Below are positions 1 to 5,329 of a stretch of DNA of 5,598 nucleotides, piece by piece; position 1 is the first letter of the stretch; every line of letters starts with the position of its first letter. The stretch spans positions 1 to 5,598 of the forward strand of contig CAITCX010000366.1 in assembly GCA_903890885.1 (NCBI GenBank). Direction: 5' to 3'. The DNA comes from an uncultured Dehalococcoidia bacterium. Lineage in GTDB: Bacteria; Chloroflexota; Dehalococcoidia; Dehalococcoidales; UBA3254. Below the pieces are notes generated by a model. The model saw only the letters and a program-made list of their open reading frames with translations. It did not search any database and was not told the origin of the DNA. The position numbers and the translations under genes are program-made.

Positions 1-380
1 CGCCGGGAAGCCTTTTTAAGTTCTTCCAAATCCATCTCACGCTCGATCTTATGCTGCAGGTCCTCGGCAGGCGAGACCAACTGTAGGTCATCGATATCCA
101 CCGTGGCTTTTTTGTTTTGCTGTCTCATAAAATCCACCACCACATTGTGCGCGATGCGATATACCCAGGATGAGAAGGGCACGCCCTGGTTTTTGTAAGA
201 CGAAATTGAGTTCAGGACTTTCATAAAGACCTGCTGGGTCATGTCCTCAGCCTCCATTTCATTACGGACCCTGAAAGACACGTACTTATATATTTTGTCA
301 AAATACGCCTCATATAACTGAGCGAAAGCCTGATGGTCCTGCTTCTGCGCTCGTTGAACGAGGCCTTCCTCATCCTGCAA
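1..380 (-). CDS. ECF-type RNA polymerase sigma factor, N-terminal part (cut by window edge)
   Basis: A sigma-70 family protein of the extracytoplasmic-function class, which directs RNA polymerase to a special promoter set. 126 residues are visible; the C-terminal part (region 4, the -35-binding helix-turn-helix) lies outside the window. Region 2 covers about residues 15-90: an AEDMTQQVFMKV segment (44-55) matches the core-binding region 2.1-2.2, and FSSWVYRIAHNVVVDFMR (69-86) matches the -10-recognition/melting region 2.3-2.4. I chose the TTG at 378-380 because AAAGGAG (388-394 on the complement) sits exactly 7 bases before it. An in-frame ATG at 411-413 would add 11 residues but has no ribosome binding site and abuts a TATACT -10-like box. 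No anti-sigma gene is visible; it could lie downstream, outside the window. Family call is secure, regulon unknown. Confidence 0.9.
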   Translation of the reverse strand, partial: MQDEEGLVQRAQKQDHQAFAQLYEAYFDKIYKYVSFRVRNEMEAEDMTQQVFMKVLNSISSYKNQGVPFSSWVYRIAHNVVVDFMRQQNKKATVDIDDLQLVSPAEDLQHKIEREMDLEELKKASR

Positions 381-387
381 AGATAAA

Positions 388-394
388 CTCCTTT
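388..394 (-). promoter_or_regulatory. Ribosome binding site fixing a TTG start of the sigma factor
   Basis: AAAGGAG on the minus strand, followed by a 7-base spacer and TTG at 380. It is the only good Shine-Dalgarno near the 5' end of the frame and argues against the upstream ATG at 413. Confidence 0.7.
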
Positions 395-413
395 GTGTTT
401 TCGCCTCGTCCAT

Positions 414-419
414 AGTATA
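414..419 (-). promoter_or_regulatory. Possible -10 box of the sigma factor gene
   Basis: TATACT on the minus strand, 5 of 6 matches to TATAAT. Transcription would begin near 407, inside the alternative ATG-started frame, which agrees with translation from the TTG at 380. There is no recognisable -35 at the right distance (TCCTTT with 17-base spacing), so this may be an activator- or alternative-sigma-dependent promoter, or chance. The upstream tRNA could also read through. Confidence 0.35.
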
Positions 420-527
420 TAACGTCTTTTTACTGGAAAGGATAGGTCTGTTGGATTTTTAGATTTCATTAAAAGGCAGCCGGGGTAATATAGATGTAGA
501 GAAAAGAAGGTACAGAGTAAGTAATTT

Positions 528-604
528 TGGTCGGGGTGAGAGGATTTGAACCTCCGACCTCAGCGTCCCAAACGCTGCGCGCTAGCCAACTGCGCTACAC
601 CCCG
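528..604 (-). tRNA. tRNA-Pro (anticodon UGG), with encoded CCA
   Basis: A complete cloverleaf on the minus strand. The acceptor stem CGGGGTG/CACCCCG (598-604 with 532-538) is perfect, the D stem is GCGC/GCGC, and the anticodon stem CAGCG/CGCTG is perfect around the loop TTTGGGA. With T at 33, the anticodon is TGG, followed by G37 as usual for proline tRNAs; it reads CCA and probably other CCN codons. The T arm is GGAGG-TTCAAAT-CCTCT. The discriminator base is A (531), and the 3' CCA is encoded (528-530). It lies about 110 bases upstream of the sigma factor gene on the same strand, with its own promoter just upstream. Confidence 0.97.
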
Positions 605-614
605 CCATTAACCG

Positions 615-643
615 AGTATAGCAAAGAGGCTGGCTTTGGTCAA
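615..643 (-). promoter_or_regulatory. Promoter of tRNA-Pro
   Basis: Minus strand TTGACC (638-643) and TATACT (615-620), separated by exactly 17 bases. Both boxes match the housekeeping consensus at 5 of 6 positions. The predicted transcription start, near 608, leaves a leader of only a few bases before the mature tRNA 5' end at 604. Confidence 0.8.
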
Positions 644-797
644 ACCAACAGACCTTCTAATTGAAAACCATAAATCAAAATTGATTAAACATGCCTAGCC
701 ATATAAAATATTTCGATAGTCGCAATATGACGGCAGCTAAGTTATTTGTCACTGTCTTTCTTGCGGAAAATTCGGCTATAGCTGACCAAGGATTATT

Positions 798-1325
798 TTA
801 TCCAGTCCTGGCTTCTACATCATGGTCTTTATAATATTTGCGCCAGGGTCCACTTTCTTTAATGAAGGGCTGCATAATGGCCCTTTCAGCCTGTACCAGG
901 TGCAACAAATCGTGTCCTGCCCAATTATGCAACAGTTCTTTGAGGCTGACTTTTCCTAACTCGCTATGTTGGGCTGTGCGCGGCAAATCGGCAGCCTTTA
1001 GGGTGGATAATAACTCCAGATTACTGGTTCGAAGCAGCGAAAACTCTTTGACCAATTCCCCTGGTGAACGAACCCCTTTGTTTTGAGCCACCTGCGTATT
1101 CGGATTAAAATTATTAAAGTTTTCCCCTTTCAAAAAGGCCCGTATTCTGACCGGAAACACCAGTTTTTCTGCATCAACCATATGCTGCAAACATTCGACG
1201 GCGGACCATTCTCCAGGTCCGGGATTTCGCGCCAGCAACTCACCGGGTATGGAATTGATCAGCTGTTTCCAGCGGTCTGCTGTAGTTGATAAAATAGCCG
1301 CAATTTCCGTTAAGACCTTTTCCAT
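798..1325 (-). CDS. DinB-family protein (DinB_2-like four-helix bundle)
   Basis: A 175-residue cytoplasmic protein of the DinB/YfiT-like superfamily, four-helix bundles that usually bind a divalent metal through three histidines. The expected triad is visible: His48 in the LQHMVDAE helix and His138/His142 in GHDLLHLVQAE. The segment PGPGEWSAVECLQHM (35-49) is the usual signature before the first histidine. Length is typical of the family. The ATG at 1323-1325 has AGAGG 8 bases upstream. Members include thiol-dependent transferases (bacillithiol or mycothiol S-transferases) and many proteins of unknown role; nothing here identifies the substrate, and a DNA-damage role should not be assumed from the name. 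It is a single-gene unit: a terminator separates it from the thiolase upstream and it has its own promoter. Confidence 0.88.
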   Translation of the reverse strand: MEKVLTEIAAILSTTADRWKQLINSIPGELLARNPGPGEWSAVECLQHMVDAEKLVFPVRIRAFLKGENFNNFNPNTQVAQNKGVRSPGELVKEFSLLRTSNLELLSTLKAADLPRTAQHSELGKVSLKELLHNWAGHDLLHLVQAERAIMQPFIKESGPWRKYYKDHDVEARTG

Positions 1326-1376
1326 GATAATAACCTCTTAATCAAGATTATAGAGCCCTATCCAAGGTTTGGCTAA

Positions 1377-1405
1377 ATTGTACTTGTGGATAAAGGGGGC
1401 GTCAA
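1377..1405 (-). promoter_or_regulatory. Promoter of the DinB-family gene
   Basis: Minus strand TTGACG (1400-1405) and TACAAT (1377-1382) with a 17-base spacer, each 5 of 6 to consensus, placed directly behind the terminator of the thiolase operon. A second TATAAT is present at 1347-1352 but has no good -35, so the first pair is preferred. Confidence 0.7.
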
Positions 1406-1413
1406 GTTTTTGT

Positions 1414-1454
1414 AAAAAATACACCCCCCTACCATATGGAGGGGGGTTGTATTT
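1414..1454 (-). terminator. Rho-independent terminator of the beta-oxidation operon
   Basis: A GC-rich hairpin with CCCCCC (1424-1429) paired to GGGGGG (1441-1446), extended by T-A closing pairs and by flanking ACA/TGT and AAAT/ATTT pairs with one bulged base. The loop region contains CCATATGG, which can fold further. On the minus strand the stem is followed by a run of six T (complement of 1414-1419). It starts 24 bases after the thiolase stop codon. The plus-strand side has only a broken T run (TTGTATTT), so termination of plus-strand transcripts would be weaker. Confidence 0.9.
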
Positions 1455-1477
1455 ACTATGACGGGACTAATCAGGGA

Positions 1478-2704
1478 CTAGTCAACTTTAATGATGCAGG
1501 AGTTGGACTGGGCCAGACCGCCACACAGGGAACCCATGGCATAGCCTCCGCCTCTTCTTTGTAATTCGTACATCAAGTTCATGATGACGCGGGCACCGGA
1601 AGCGGTGTTGGGGTGACCGATAGCAATGGCTGAACCATTGACGTTGGTTTTCTTTTTCAGTTGGGCCAGTTCGGCTTTCTCATTATCCCCGCCAGCCAGG
1701 ATTCTCAAAGAGACCAGCGGAACAGCCGCGAAAGCTTCGTTGATTTCCAGGATTTTGATATCTTCCAGGGTAAGGCTGGCTTTCTTGAGGGCCATTAACA
1801 TACAGTAACCAGGGGCTTCCGGCATGCGGTTGGCATTCATGGCGAAATGGACGTTGGCGATGATGGTGGCCAGGGGCTTGAGTCCCATTTCCTGAGCTTT
1901 CTGACGAGTCATTAACAGGATAGCAGATGCGCCATCATTCAAACCGGGGGCATTGCCGGCGGTAATAGTCCTGGTATTGTAAACGGTATCTAATTTAGCC
2001 AGGCCTTCAACGGTAGAAGTAGAGCGGTACTGCTCGTCAATATCCAGAGCTTTGGGATCGCCTTTCTCCTGGGGAATGGATATGGGGAAGATTTCCTCTT
2101 TAAATTTACCGGCTTTCCAGGCCTCGCCGTATTTGGCATGGGAACGGGCTGCCCACTCATCTTGTTCGGGTCTCTCAACACCGTGTTCCAGGGCAACGAT
2201 GTCGGTATCCACAGATACGGGATTAAAGTCTTTATAACCCAGGGCGAAAAGCGGGTCTTCCATCTTGACGTCGCCAATGCGGAATCCACCGAATCTCAGG
2301 TTTCTGAGGATTAAAGGCTCACGGCTGAAGGAGGTGCAGCCGCCAGCGATTGCGCAATCAATTTCCCCGGCTTTCATTTCCATACAAGCCAGTTTAACGG
2401 CATGCATGGCGGATACACAGGCCATATCGAAAGATATAGAGGCGGTCTCATGCGGCAGACCGGCTTTAATCAAGGTCTGGCGGGCGGCAACCGGTGTGAA
2501 AACATCTTTGCAGACCGAGGTATCACCGACGCCCCAGAAAACTTCAGCGACGGTATTGGGGTCAACATTGACTCTCTTGAGTACTTCTCTGATCGGGATG
2601 GCGCCCAGATCGAAATAATCGATGTTCTGGAGGGAACCGCCGTATCTGCCGAAGGGAGTTCTTAACGCGCTGACGATCACAACATCACTATTTCTGTTGA
2701 CCAC
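1478..2704 (-). CDS. Thiolase family protein (acetyl-CoA C-acyltransferase)
   Basis: A 408-residue thiolase, cleaving a 3-ketoacyl-CoA with CoA to acetyl-CoA plus a shortened acyl-CoA, or condensing two acetyl-CoA in reverse. The nucleophile is Cys96 in DMACVSAMHAV; the later signatures are INEAFAA (321-327), NVNGSAIAIGHP with His364, and Cys394 in SLCGGLAQS, so both cysteines and the histidine are present. Length is normal to slightly long. The usual CxSG reads CVSA, the GHPxGxSG motif reads GHPNTASG, and the C-terminal glycine-rich motif is altered. These changes suggest a divergent subgroup, so chain-length preference cannot be assigned. The start is GTG at 2702-2704, with AAGGAG (complement of 2712-2717) 7 bases upstream. 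It is the second gene after the hydroxyacyl-CoA dehydrogenase, with a 49-base gap, and a terminator follows. Confidence 0.92.
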   Translation of the reverse strand: MVNRNSDVVIVSALRTPFGRYGGSLQNIDYFDLGAIPIREVLKRVNVDPNTVAEVFWGVGDTSVCKDVFTPVAARQTLIKAGLPHETASISFDMACVSAMHAVKLACMEMKAGEIDCAIAGGCTSFSREPLILRNLRFGGFRIGDVKMEDPLFALGYKDFNPVSVDTDIVALEHGVERPEQDEWAARSHAKYGEAWKAGKFKEEIFPISIPQEKGDPKALDIDEQYRSTSTVEGLAKLDTVYNTRTITAGNAPGLNDGASAILLMTRQKAQEMGLKPLATIIANVHFAMNANRMPEAPGYCMLMALKKASLTLEDIKILEINEAFAAVPLVSLRILAGGDNEKAELAQLKKKTNVNGSAIAIGHPNTASGARVIMNLMYELQRRGGGYAMGSLCGGLAQSNSCIIKVD

Positions 2705-2753
2705 TGTTTTGCTCCTTATTATTAATAGTTAGTAAATTTAACATATGCCGAGG

Positions 2754-3650
2754 TTACTGCCTGGGAGCATAATCGTAAAAGCCCTTGCCGGTCTTGCGGC
2801 CCAGCGCCCCGGAGCGGACCTGCGATTTCAGCAGCGGAACGGCTTTCAATCTCTCGCCGAATTCATTCTCCATGGTTTCCAGACCGTGCAGAACGACGTC
2901 TGCCCCGACCAGGTCGCACAACTCGAGTGGACCGATCGGGAAGTTACAGCATAATTTCATGGCTTTATCCACTTCCTCAGGCTTGTTGCCGTCCATCACG
3001 CACTGGACGGCTTCGTTTATCAGGACATCCAGGAGCCTGGAAACGATAAAACCGGCATGGTCCTTAGCTTCACAGGGTTCCTTATCTAAGGATTTAACGA
3101 AGTTTTTACTGGTGTCTGCGGTGTCTTGAGAGGTAAAGGTGGAAAGGATGACTTCTACTCCTTTCATAACAGGCACCGGGTTCATAAAATGTATACCGAT
3201 GACCCTGTCCTTGCGTTTGATAGAGGAAGAAATAGCGCTGATGGGAAGAGTGGAAGTGTTAGAAGCCAGAATGGTTTCCGGCGGGCAAATCGCATCCAGA
3301 TCTTTGAATATACTGGATTTAAGCTCCAAAGTTTCCGTAACAGATTCGATGACCAGTTGAGCGGCTTTGGCTTCGTTCATATTTACGGTGCCCTTGATGC
3401 GACCGAGGATAGCCTTTTTATCAGCTTCCTGGATGAGGCCTCTCTTGATCAGTCGGTCAAGGCTGCCGCCGATGGGGGCTATACCCCTGACGCAATATTC
3501 CGCTTGCAGACGTGGCAGATCCTTTTCAGGTATCTGGCCCTGAAGGTTCTCCATAATCAAAATAACGTTATAACCGGCTTGAGCAGCTACCTGGGCAATG
3601 CCGCTTCCCATCGTGCCAGCCCCGATAACAGCAACTGTTTTTATCTCCAT
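2754..3650 (-). CDS. 3-hydroxyacyl-CoA dehydrogenase (short-chain HBD type)
   Basis: A 298-residue cytoplasmic enzyme that oxidises L-3-hydroxyacyl-CoA to 3-ketoacyl-CoA with NAD(P)+, or reduces acetoacetyl-CoA in butyrate formation. The Rossmann motif GAGTMGSG is at 10-17. Ser133 lies in LASNTST, and the catalytic His154 (HFMNPVPVMK) and Glu166 (GVEVI) are present. The C-terminal domain has KAMKLCCNFPIGPLELCDLVG and ends GRKTGKGFYDY. Odd features: the strand-2 end reads VILIMEN where clostridial enzymes have VVLRD; about 14 extra residues follow; and the usual GFxVNR asparagine is serine (GFIVSR, Ser204). The ATG at 3648-3650 is chosen because GGAGG (complement of 3660-3664) lies 9 bases upstream; a TTG three codons earlier directly abuts that site. 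It is the first gene of an operon with the thiolase, which performs the next step. Confidence 0.93.
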   Translation of the reverse strand: MEIKTVAVIGAGTMGSGIAQVAAQAGYNVILIMENLQGQIPEKDLPRLQAEYCVRGIAPIGGSLDRLIKRGLIQEADKKAILGRIKGTVNMNEAKAAQLVIESVTETLELKSSIFKDLDAICPPETILASNTSTLPISAISSSIKRKDRVIGIHFMNPVPVMKGVEVILSTFTSQDTADTSKNFVKSLDKEPCEAKDHAGFIVSRLLDVLINEAVQCVMDGNKPEEVDKAMKLCCNFPIGPLELCDLVGADVVLHGLETMENEFGERLKAVPLLKSQVRSGALGRKTGKGFYDYAPRQ

Positions 3651-3659
3651 AGATGGCAA

Positions 3660-3664
3660 CCTCC
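3660..3664 (-). promoter_or_regulatory. Ribosome binding site deciding the dehydrogenase start
   Basis: GGAGG on the minus strand, 9 bases before ATG 3650. The TTG at 3659 is immediately adjacent to this motif, with no spacer, so it is unlikely to be used although it would lengthen the frame by three codons. Confidence 0.75.
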
Positions 3665-3838
3665 AATCTATTAACTAAAAAGTATCAACTATCCCGTGAA
3701 AAAATCTCCGCCTGTTCCATTGCAGCGGGCAAAACTCGAAACGTCGGTTGTAACCAGATTAATCCCCCTTTCGTCATACGCGGAAGGTTTGAATGTGCGG
3801 ATTAAAAGCAGATCAATTAAATAGATGTTAATGAAGAT

Positions 3839-4054
3839 TTGAACATAATCAGCATTATGTTCTTCAGTTTATTACTTGCCGGAATTTCAGTCAACAGAAG
3901 GCATTATAGGATAATCATAAAAGGTAATAGTATTGAAATAATTGATATTGTTTTGCCTCCATTGTATTTTTCCCTGGCTATACTGGCCATACCGGTGATG
4001 TATCAAACGGCAATATTGTTCTCCAGGTTTCCGCTGGTATGGTATTATTATTGA
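3839..4054 (+). CDS. Doubtful small hydrophobic ORF, 71 codons
   Basis: I do not recognise this frame. It would encode two hydrophobic stretches, roughly residues 3-17 (IISIMFFSLLLAGIS) and 36-60 (the stretch around LPPLYFSLAILAIPVMY), separated by a short basic loop RRHYR, so a small two-helix membrane protein is possible. Against it: the first available start is TTG, no clear Shine-Dalgarno precedes it (only GAAG), and AT-rich DNA often yields hydrophobic frames by chance. An internal ATG at 3857 also lacks a ribosome binding site. It points toward mvhD on the same strand, but the promoter region between them suggests it is not part of that operon. It could also be a decayed gene remnant. 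Confidence 0.25.
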   Translation: MNIISIMFFSLLLAGISVNRRHYRIIIKGNSIEIIDIVLPPLYFSLAILAIPVMYQTAILFSRFPLVWYYY

Positions 4055-4114
4055 GAATAGATGGAGTAACTATAAAGCGATTCAGTCTAAAATGCTCTCA
4101 TACACATAGGAGTA

Positions 4115-4146
4115 TTGACAAATACCAGGGTATGTGCCAGTATAGA
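4115..4146 (+). promoter_or_regulatory. Candidate promoter of the mvhD-metV-metF operon
   Basis: A perfect TTGACA at 4115-4120. The best -10-like hexamer is TATAGA at 4141-4146 (4 of 6), but the spacer is 20 bases, longer than usual. With 17-18 base spacing the hexamers (CAGTAT, AGTATA) are poor. This would be a weak or activator-assisted promoter. A short inverted repeat ATACC-AG-GGTAT (4122-4133) lies in the spacer, and the -10 is at the edge of the 40-bp palindrome, so a bound regulator would directly affect it. Confidence 0.4.
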
Positions 4147-4180
4147 GGTATGCGGCAACCGATTGCCGTATACCGGTATA
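4141..4180 (+). promoter_or_regulatory. 40-bp interrupted palindrome / hairpin upstream of mvhD
   Basis: GGTATGCGGCAA (4147-4158) pairs with TTGCCGTATACC (4163-4174) around a CCGA tetraloop: 12 pairs with one G-T wobble. After a 2-base mismatch, outer TATA (4141-4144) pairs with TATA (4177-4180). The right arm also contains a perfect 12-bp palindrome TATACCGGTATA (4169-4180). It ends 8 bases before the GGAG ribosome binding site. No T-run follows, so it is not an ordinary intrinsic terminator. It may be a dimeric repressor/activator operator, or an RNA hairpin stabilising the 5' end or tuning translation. Confidence 0.6.
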
Positions 4181-4202
4181 AGAATTACGGAGAGTGAGAG
4201 AA

Positions 4203-4643
4203 ATGGTTGTACAGACGATGGACAGACCGAAGGTCGCAGAGAAAATCGAATGCAATGTCGTTAAACCTCAAATTACCGTATTTCACTGCATAAATGCCCT
4301 GAGTAATGCAGCGCTCCTGGATTATGATAATTGTGATATCGAAAGCGTCAAGCTGCCCTGCTCAAGCATGAGCCGGGAATTGGTATTTTTAAAAGCTTTT
4401 GAATCTGGCGCAGATGCTGTTGTGGTATTGGTTTGCCCGGAGAACTCCTGCCGTTATCTTCAGGGAAGCTTGAGAACAGCCAAAAGGGTAAACAGAGTGA
4501 AAAAATTGCTGGATGAAATAGGGTTGGATGGCCGGCGTATAAACCTTTACAATATACATAACGGTGATGTCAGGGCTGCAGAAAAGATAATTGAAAACAC
4601 GCTCACCGATCTGGCTTTCCTGGGGCCTAATCCAGCCGCTTAA
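4203..4643 (+). CDS. mvhD: MvhD/FlpD-like hydrogenase/heterodisulfide reductase iron-sulfur subunit
   Basis: A 146-residue protein of the MvhD/FlpD family, small iron-sulfur proteins that pass electrons between a dehydrogenase or hydrogenase module and HdrA; in acetogens such as Moorella an MvhD belongs to the MetF-MetV-HdrABC methylenetetrahydrofolate reductase complex. The family body is visible: ITVFHC (24-29), LPCSS (51-55), the well-kept FLKAFESGADAVVVLVC (62-78), CPENSCRYLQG (78-88) for the usual CHxGDCHYxxG, then VKKLLDEIGLDGRRI (99-113). Cysteines are at 17, 29, 44, 53, 78 and 83; the second Cys of the N-terminal CxxC is replaced (CINA). ATG 4203 is chosen because GGAG (4189-4192) lies 10 bases upstream; the GTG at 4194 is almost on top of it. 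First gene of the operon, 20 bases before metV. Family call firm; symbol by homology and context. Confidence 0.82.
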   Translation: MVVQTMDRPKVAEKIECNVVKPQITVFHCINALSNAALLDYDNCDIESVKLPCSSMSRELVFLKAFESGADAVVVLVCPENSCRYLQGSLRTAKRVNRVKKLLDEIGLDGRRINLYNIHNGDVRAAEKIIENTLTDLAFLGPNPAA

Positions 4644-4663
4644 TTTAGTTTGGGAGCAGAATT

Positions 4664-5329
4664 GTGATTACTGGTGAACAAAAACCCTTAGCGGAAATCA
4701 AGGCCAAAGTTAAAGGGTATAAGAAGATCCTGGTTCTGGGCTGCGGTACCTGCGTTAAGACCTGCTTCGCCGGCGGCGAAGATGAAGTAGCTACGCTGGC
4801 TTCTGCGTTACGTTTATCTTTCAAGAAAGACGGTCAGACTATCAAGGTTGAAGAACAGACCATTGAGCGCCAGTGTGAAGATGAATTCATAAAAGAAGCT
4901 GCCGCCAAGGTCGCCGGTGTTGAGGCCGTGGTTTCACTGGCCTGCGGCGCGGGTGTTCAGATGGTTGCCAGCCGCTTCCCCGGGGTCCCGCTATTGCCGG
5001 GTGTTAACACCACCTTTATCGGCATTCTGGAAAAACCAGGGTTGTTTACTGAAAAATGCCTGGGCTGCGGCAATTGCATTGTAGATGTCTTTGGCGGTAT
5101 CTGTCCGATCAGCCGCTGTGCCAAGAAATTATTTAACGGTCCCTGCGGTGGTTCCAGCAATGGTAAATGTGAAGTGAACGCTGAAACCGAGTGTGCCTGG
5201 CAATTAATAATAGATAAAGCCATCTCCAGCGGTCAGCTGGAAAAACTGGCTGAATATGTGCCGCCTAAAGACTGGAGCGCCAGTAATGCCGGTGGACCCA
5301 GAAAATTAGTTAGAGAGGACCATGTAATA
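4664..5329 (+). CDS. metV: MetV, methylenetetrahydrofolate reductase C-terminal/zinc-finger-type partner subunit
   Basis: A 222-residue cysteine-rich protein of the MetV family, the obligate partner of MetF in acetogens and related anaerobes; it carries metal or Fe-S centres and links the MetF flavin to an electron donor or acceptor. The N-terminal half has CGTCVKTC (27-34), with further cysteines at 71 and 94 (LACGAGVQ). The C-terminal half has CLGCGNC (132-138), ICPISRC (146-152), NGPCGGSSNGKC (158-169) and Cys177, the typical pattern of this domain. 13 cysteines in all, enough for two [4Fe-4S] clusters or a cluster plus zinc (inference). The start is GTG 4664-4666, with GGGAG (4652-4656) 7 bases upstream. 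The coding sequence's TGA (5330-5332) overlaps the metF ATG as ATGA, indicating translational coupling. Confidence 0.92.

Larger units (their letters stand above)
3651..4202. other. Divergent intergenic region between the beta-oxidation and mvhD-metV-metF operons
   Basis: About 550 bases separate two divergent operons. The part next to the dehydrogenase (about 3665-3838) should hold its promoter, but I find no convincing -35/-10 pair on the minus strand; GATACT about 30 bases before the ATG lacks a partner. The middle (about 3800-4080) is clearly AT-rich and holds one doubtful small ORF. The right end holds a TTGACA box and a set of GGTAT/ATACC inverted repeats, listed separately. No riboswitch or T-box signature was recognised. 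Confidence 0.6.

Noticed and set aside
239..469. A 76-codon minus-strand frame overlapping the sigma factor
   Set aside because: It is in a different frame from the recognised sigma region 2 and its arginine-rich sequence looks like an out-of-frame reading.
673..686. Inverted repeat AATCAA-AA-TTGATT between the tRNA and the DinB-family gene
   Set aside because: It is short and AT-only-rich, expected by chance in such DNA, and not placed at a clear promoter or gene end.
770..783. Possible terminator after the DinB-family gene (TCAGC-TATA-GCCGA then ATTTT on the minus strand)
   Set aside because: The stem is only 5 pairs with an A-C mismatch and the T run is short; not enough to call.
2265..2665. 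Two overlapping plus-strand frames opposite the thiolase
   Set aside because: Both are antisense shadows of conserved thiolase sequence, with no family features of their own.
3126..3674. A 182-codon open frame on the plus strand opposite the dehydrogenase gene
   Set aside because: It is the antisense of a clear dehydrogenase, has no recognisable domain and no convincing ribosome binding site.
4141..4180. The palindrome upstream of mvhD as an intrinsic terminator or attenuator
   Set aside because: No T run follows on the plus strand and no competing anti-terminator pairing was found, so a simple terminator reading is not supported.
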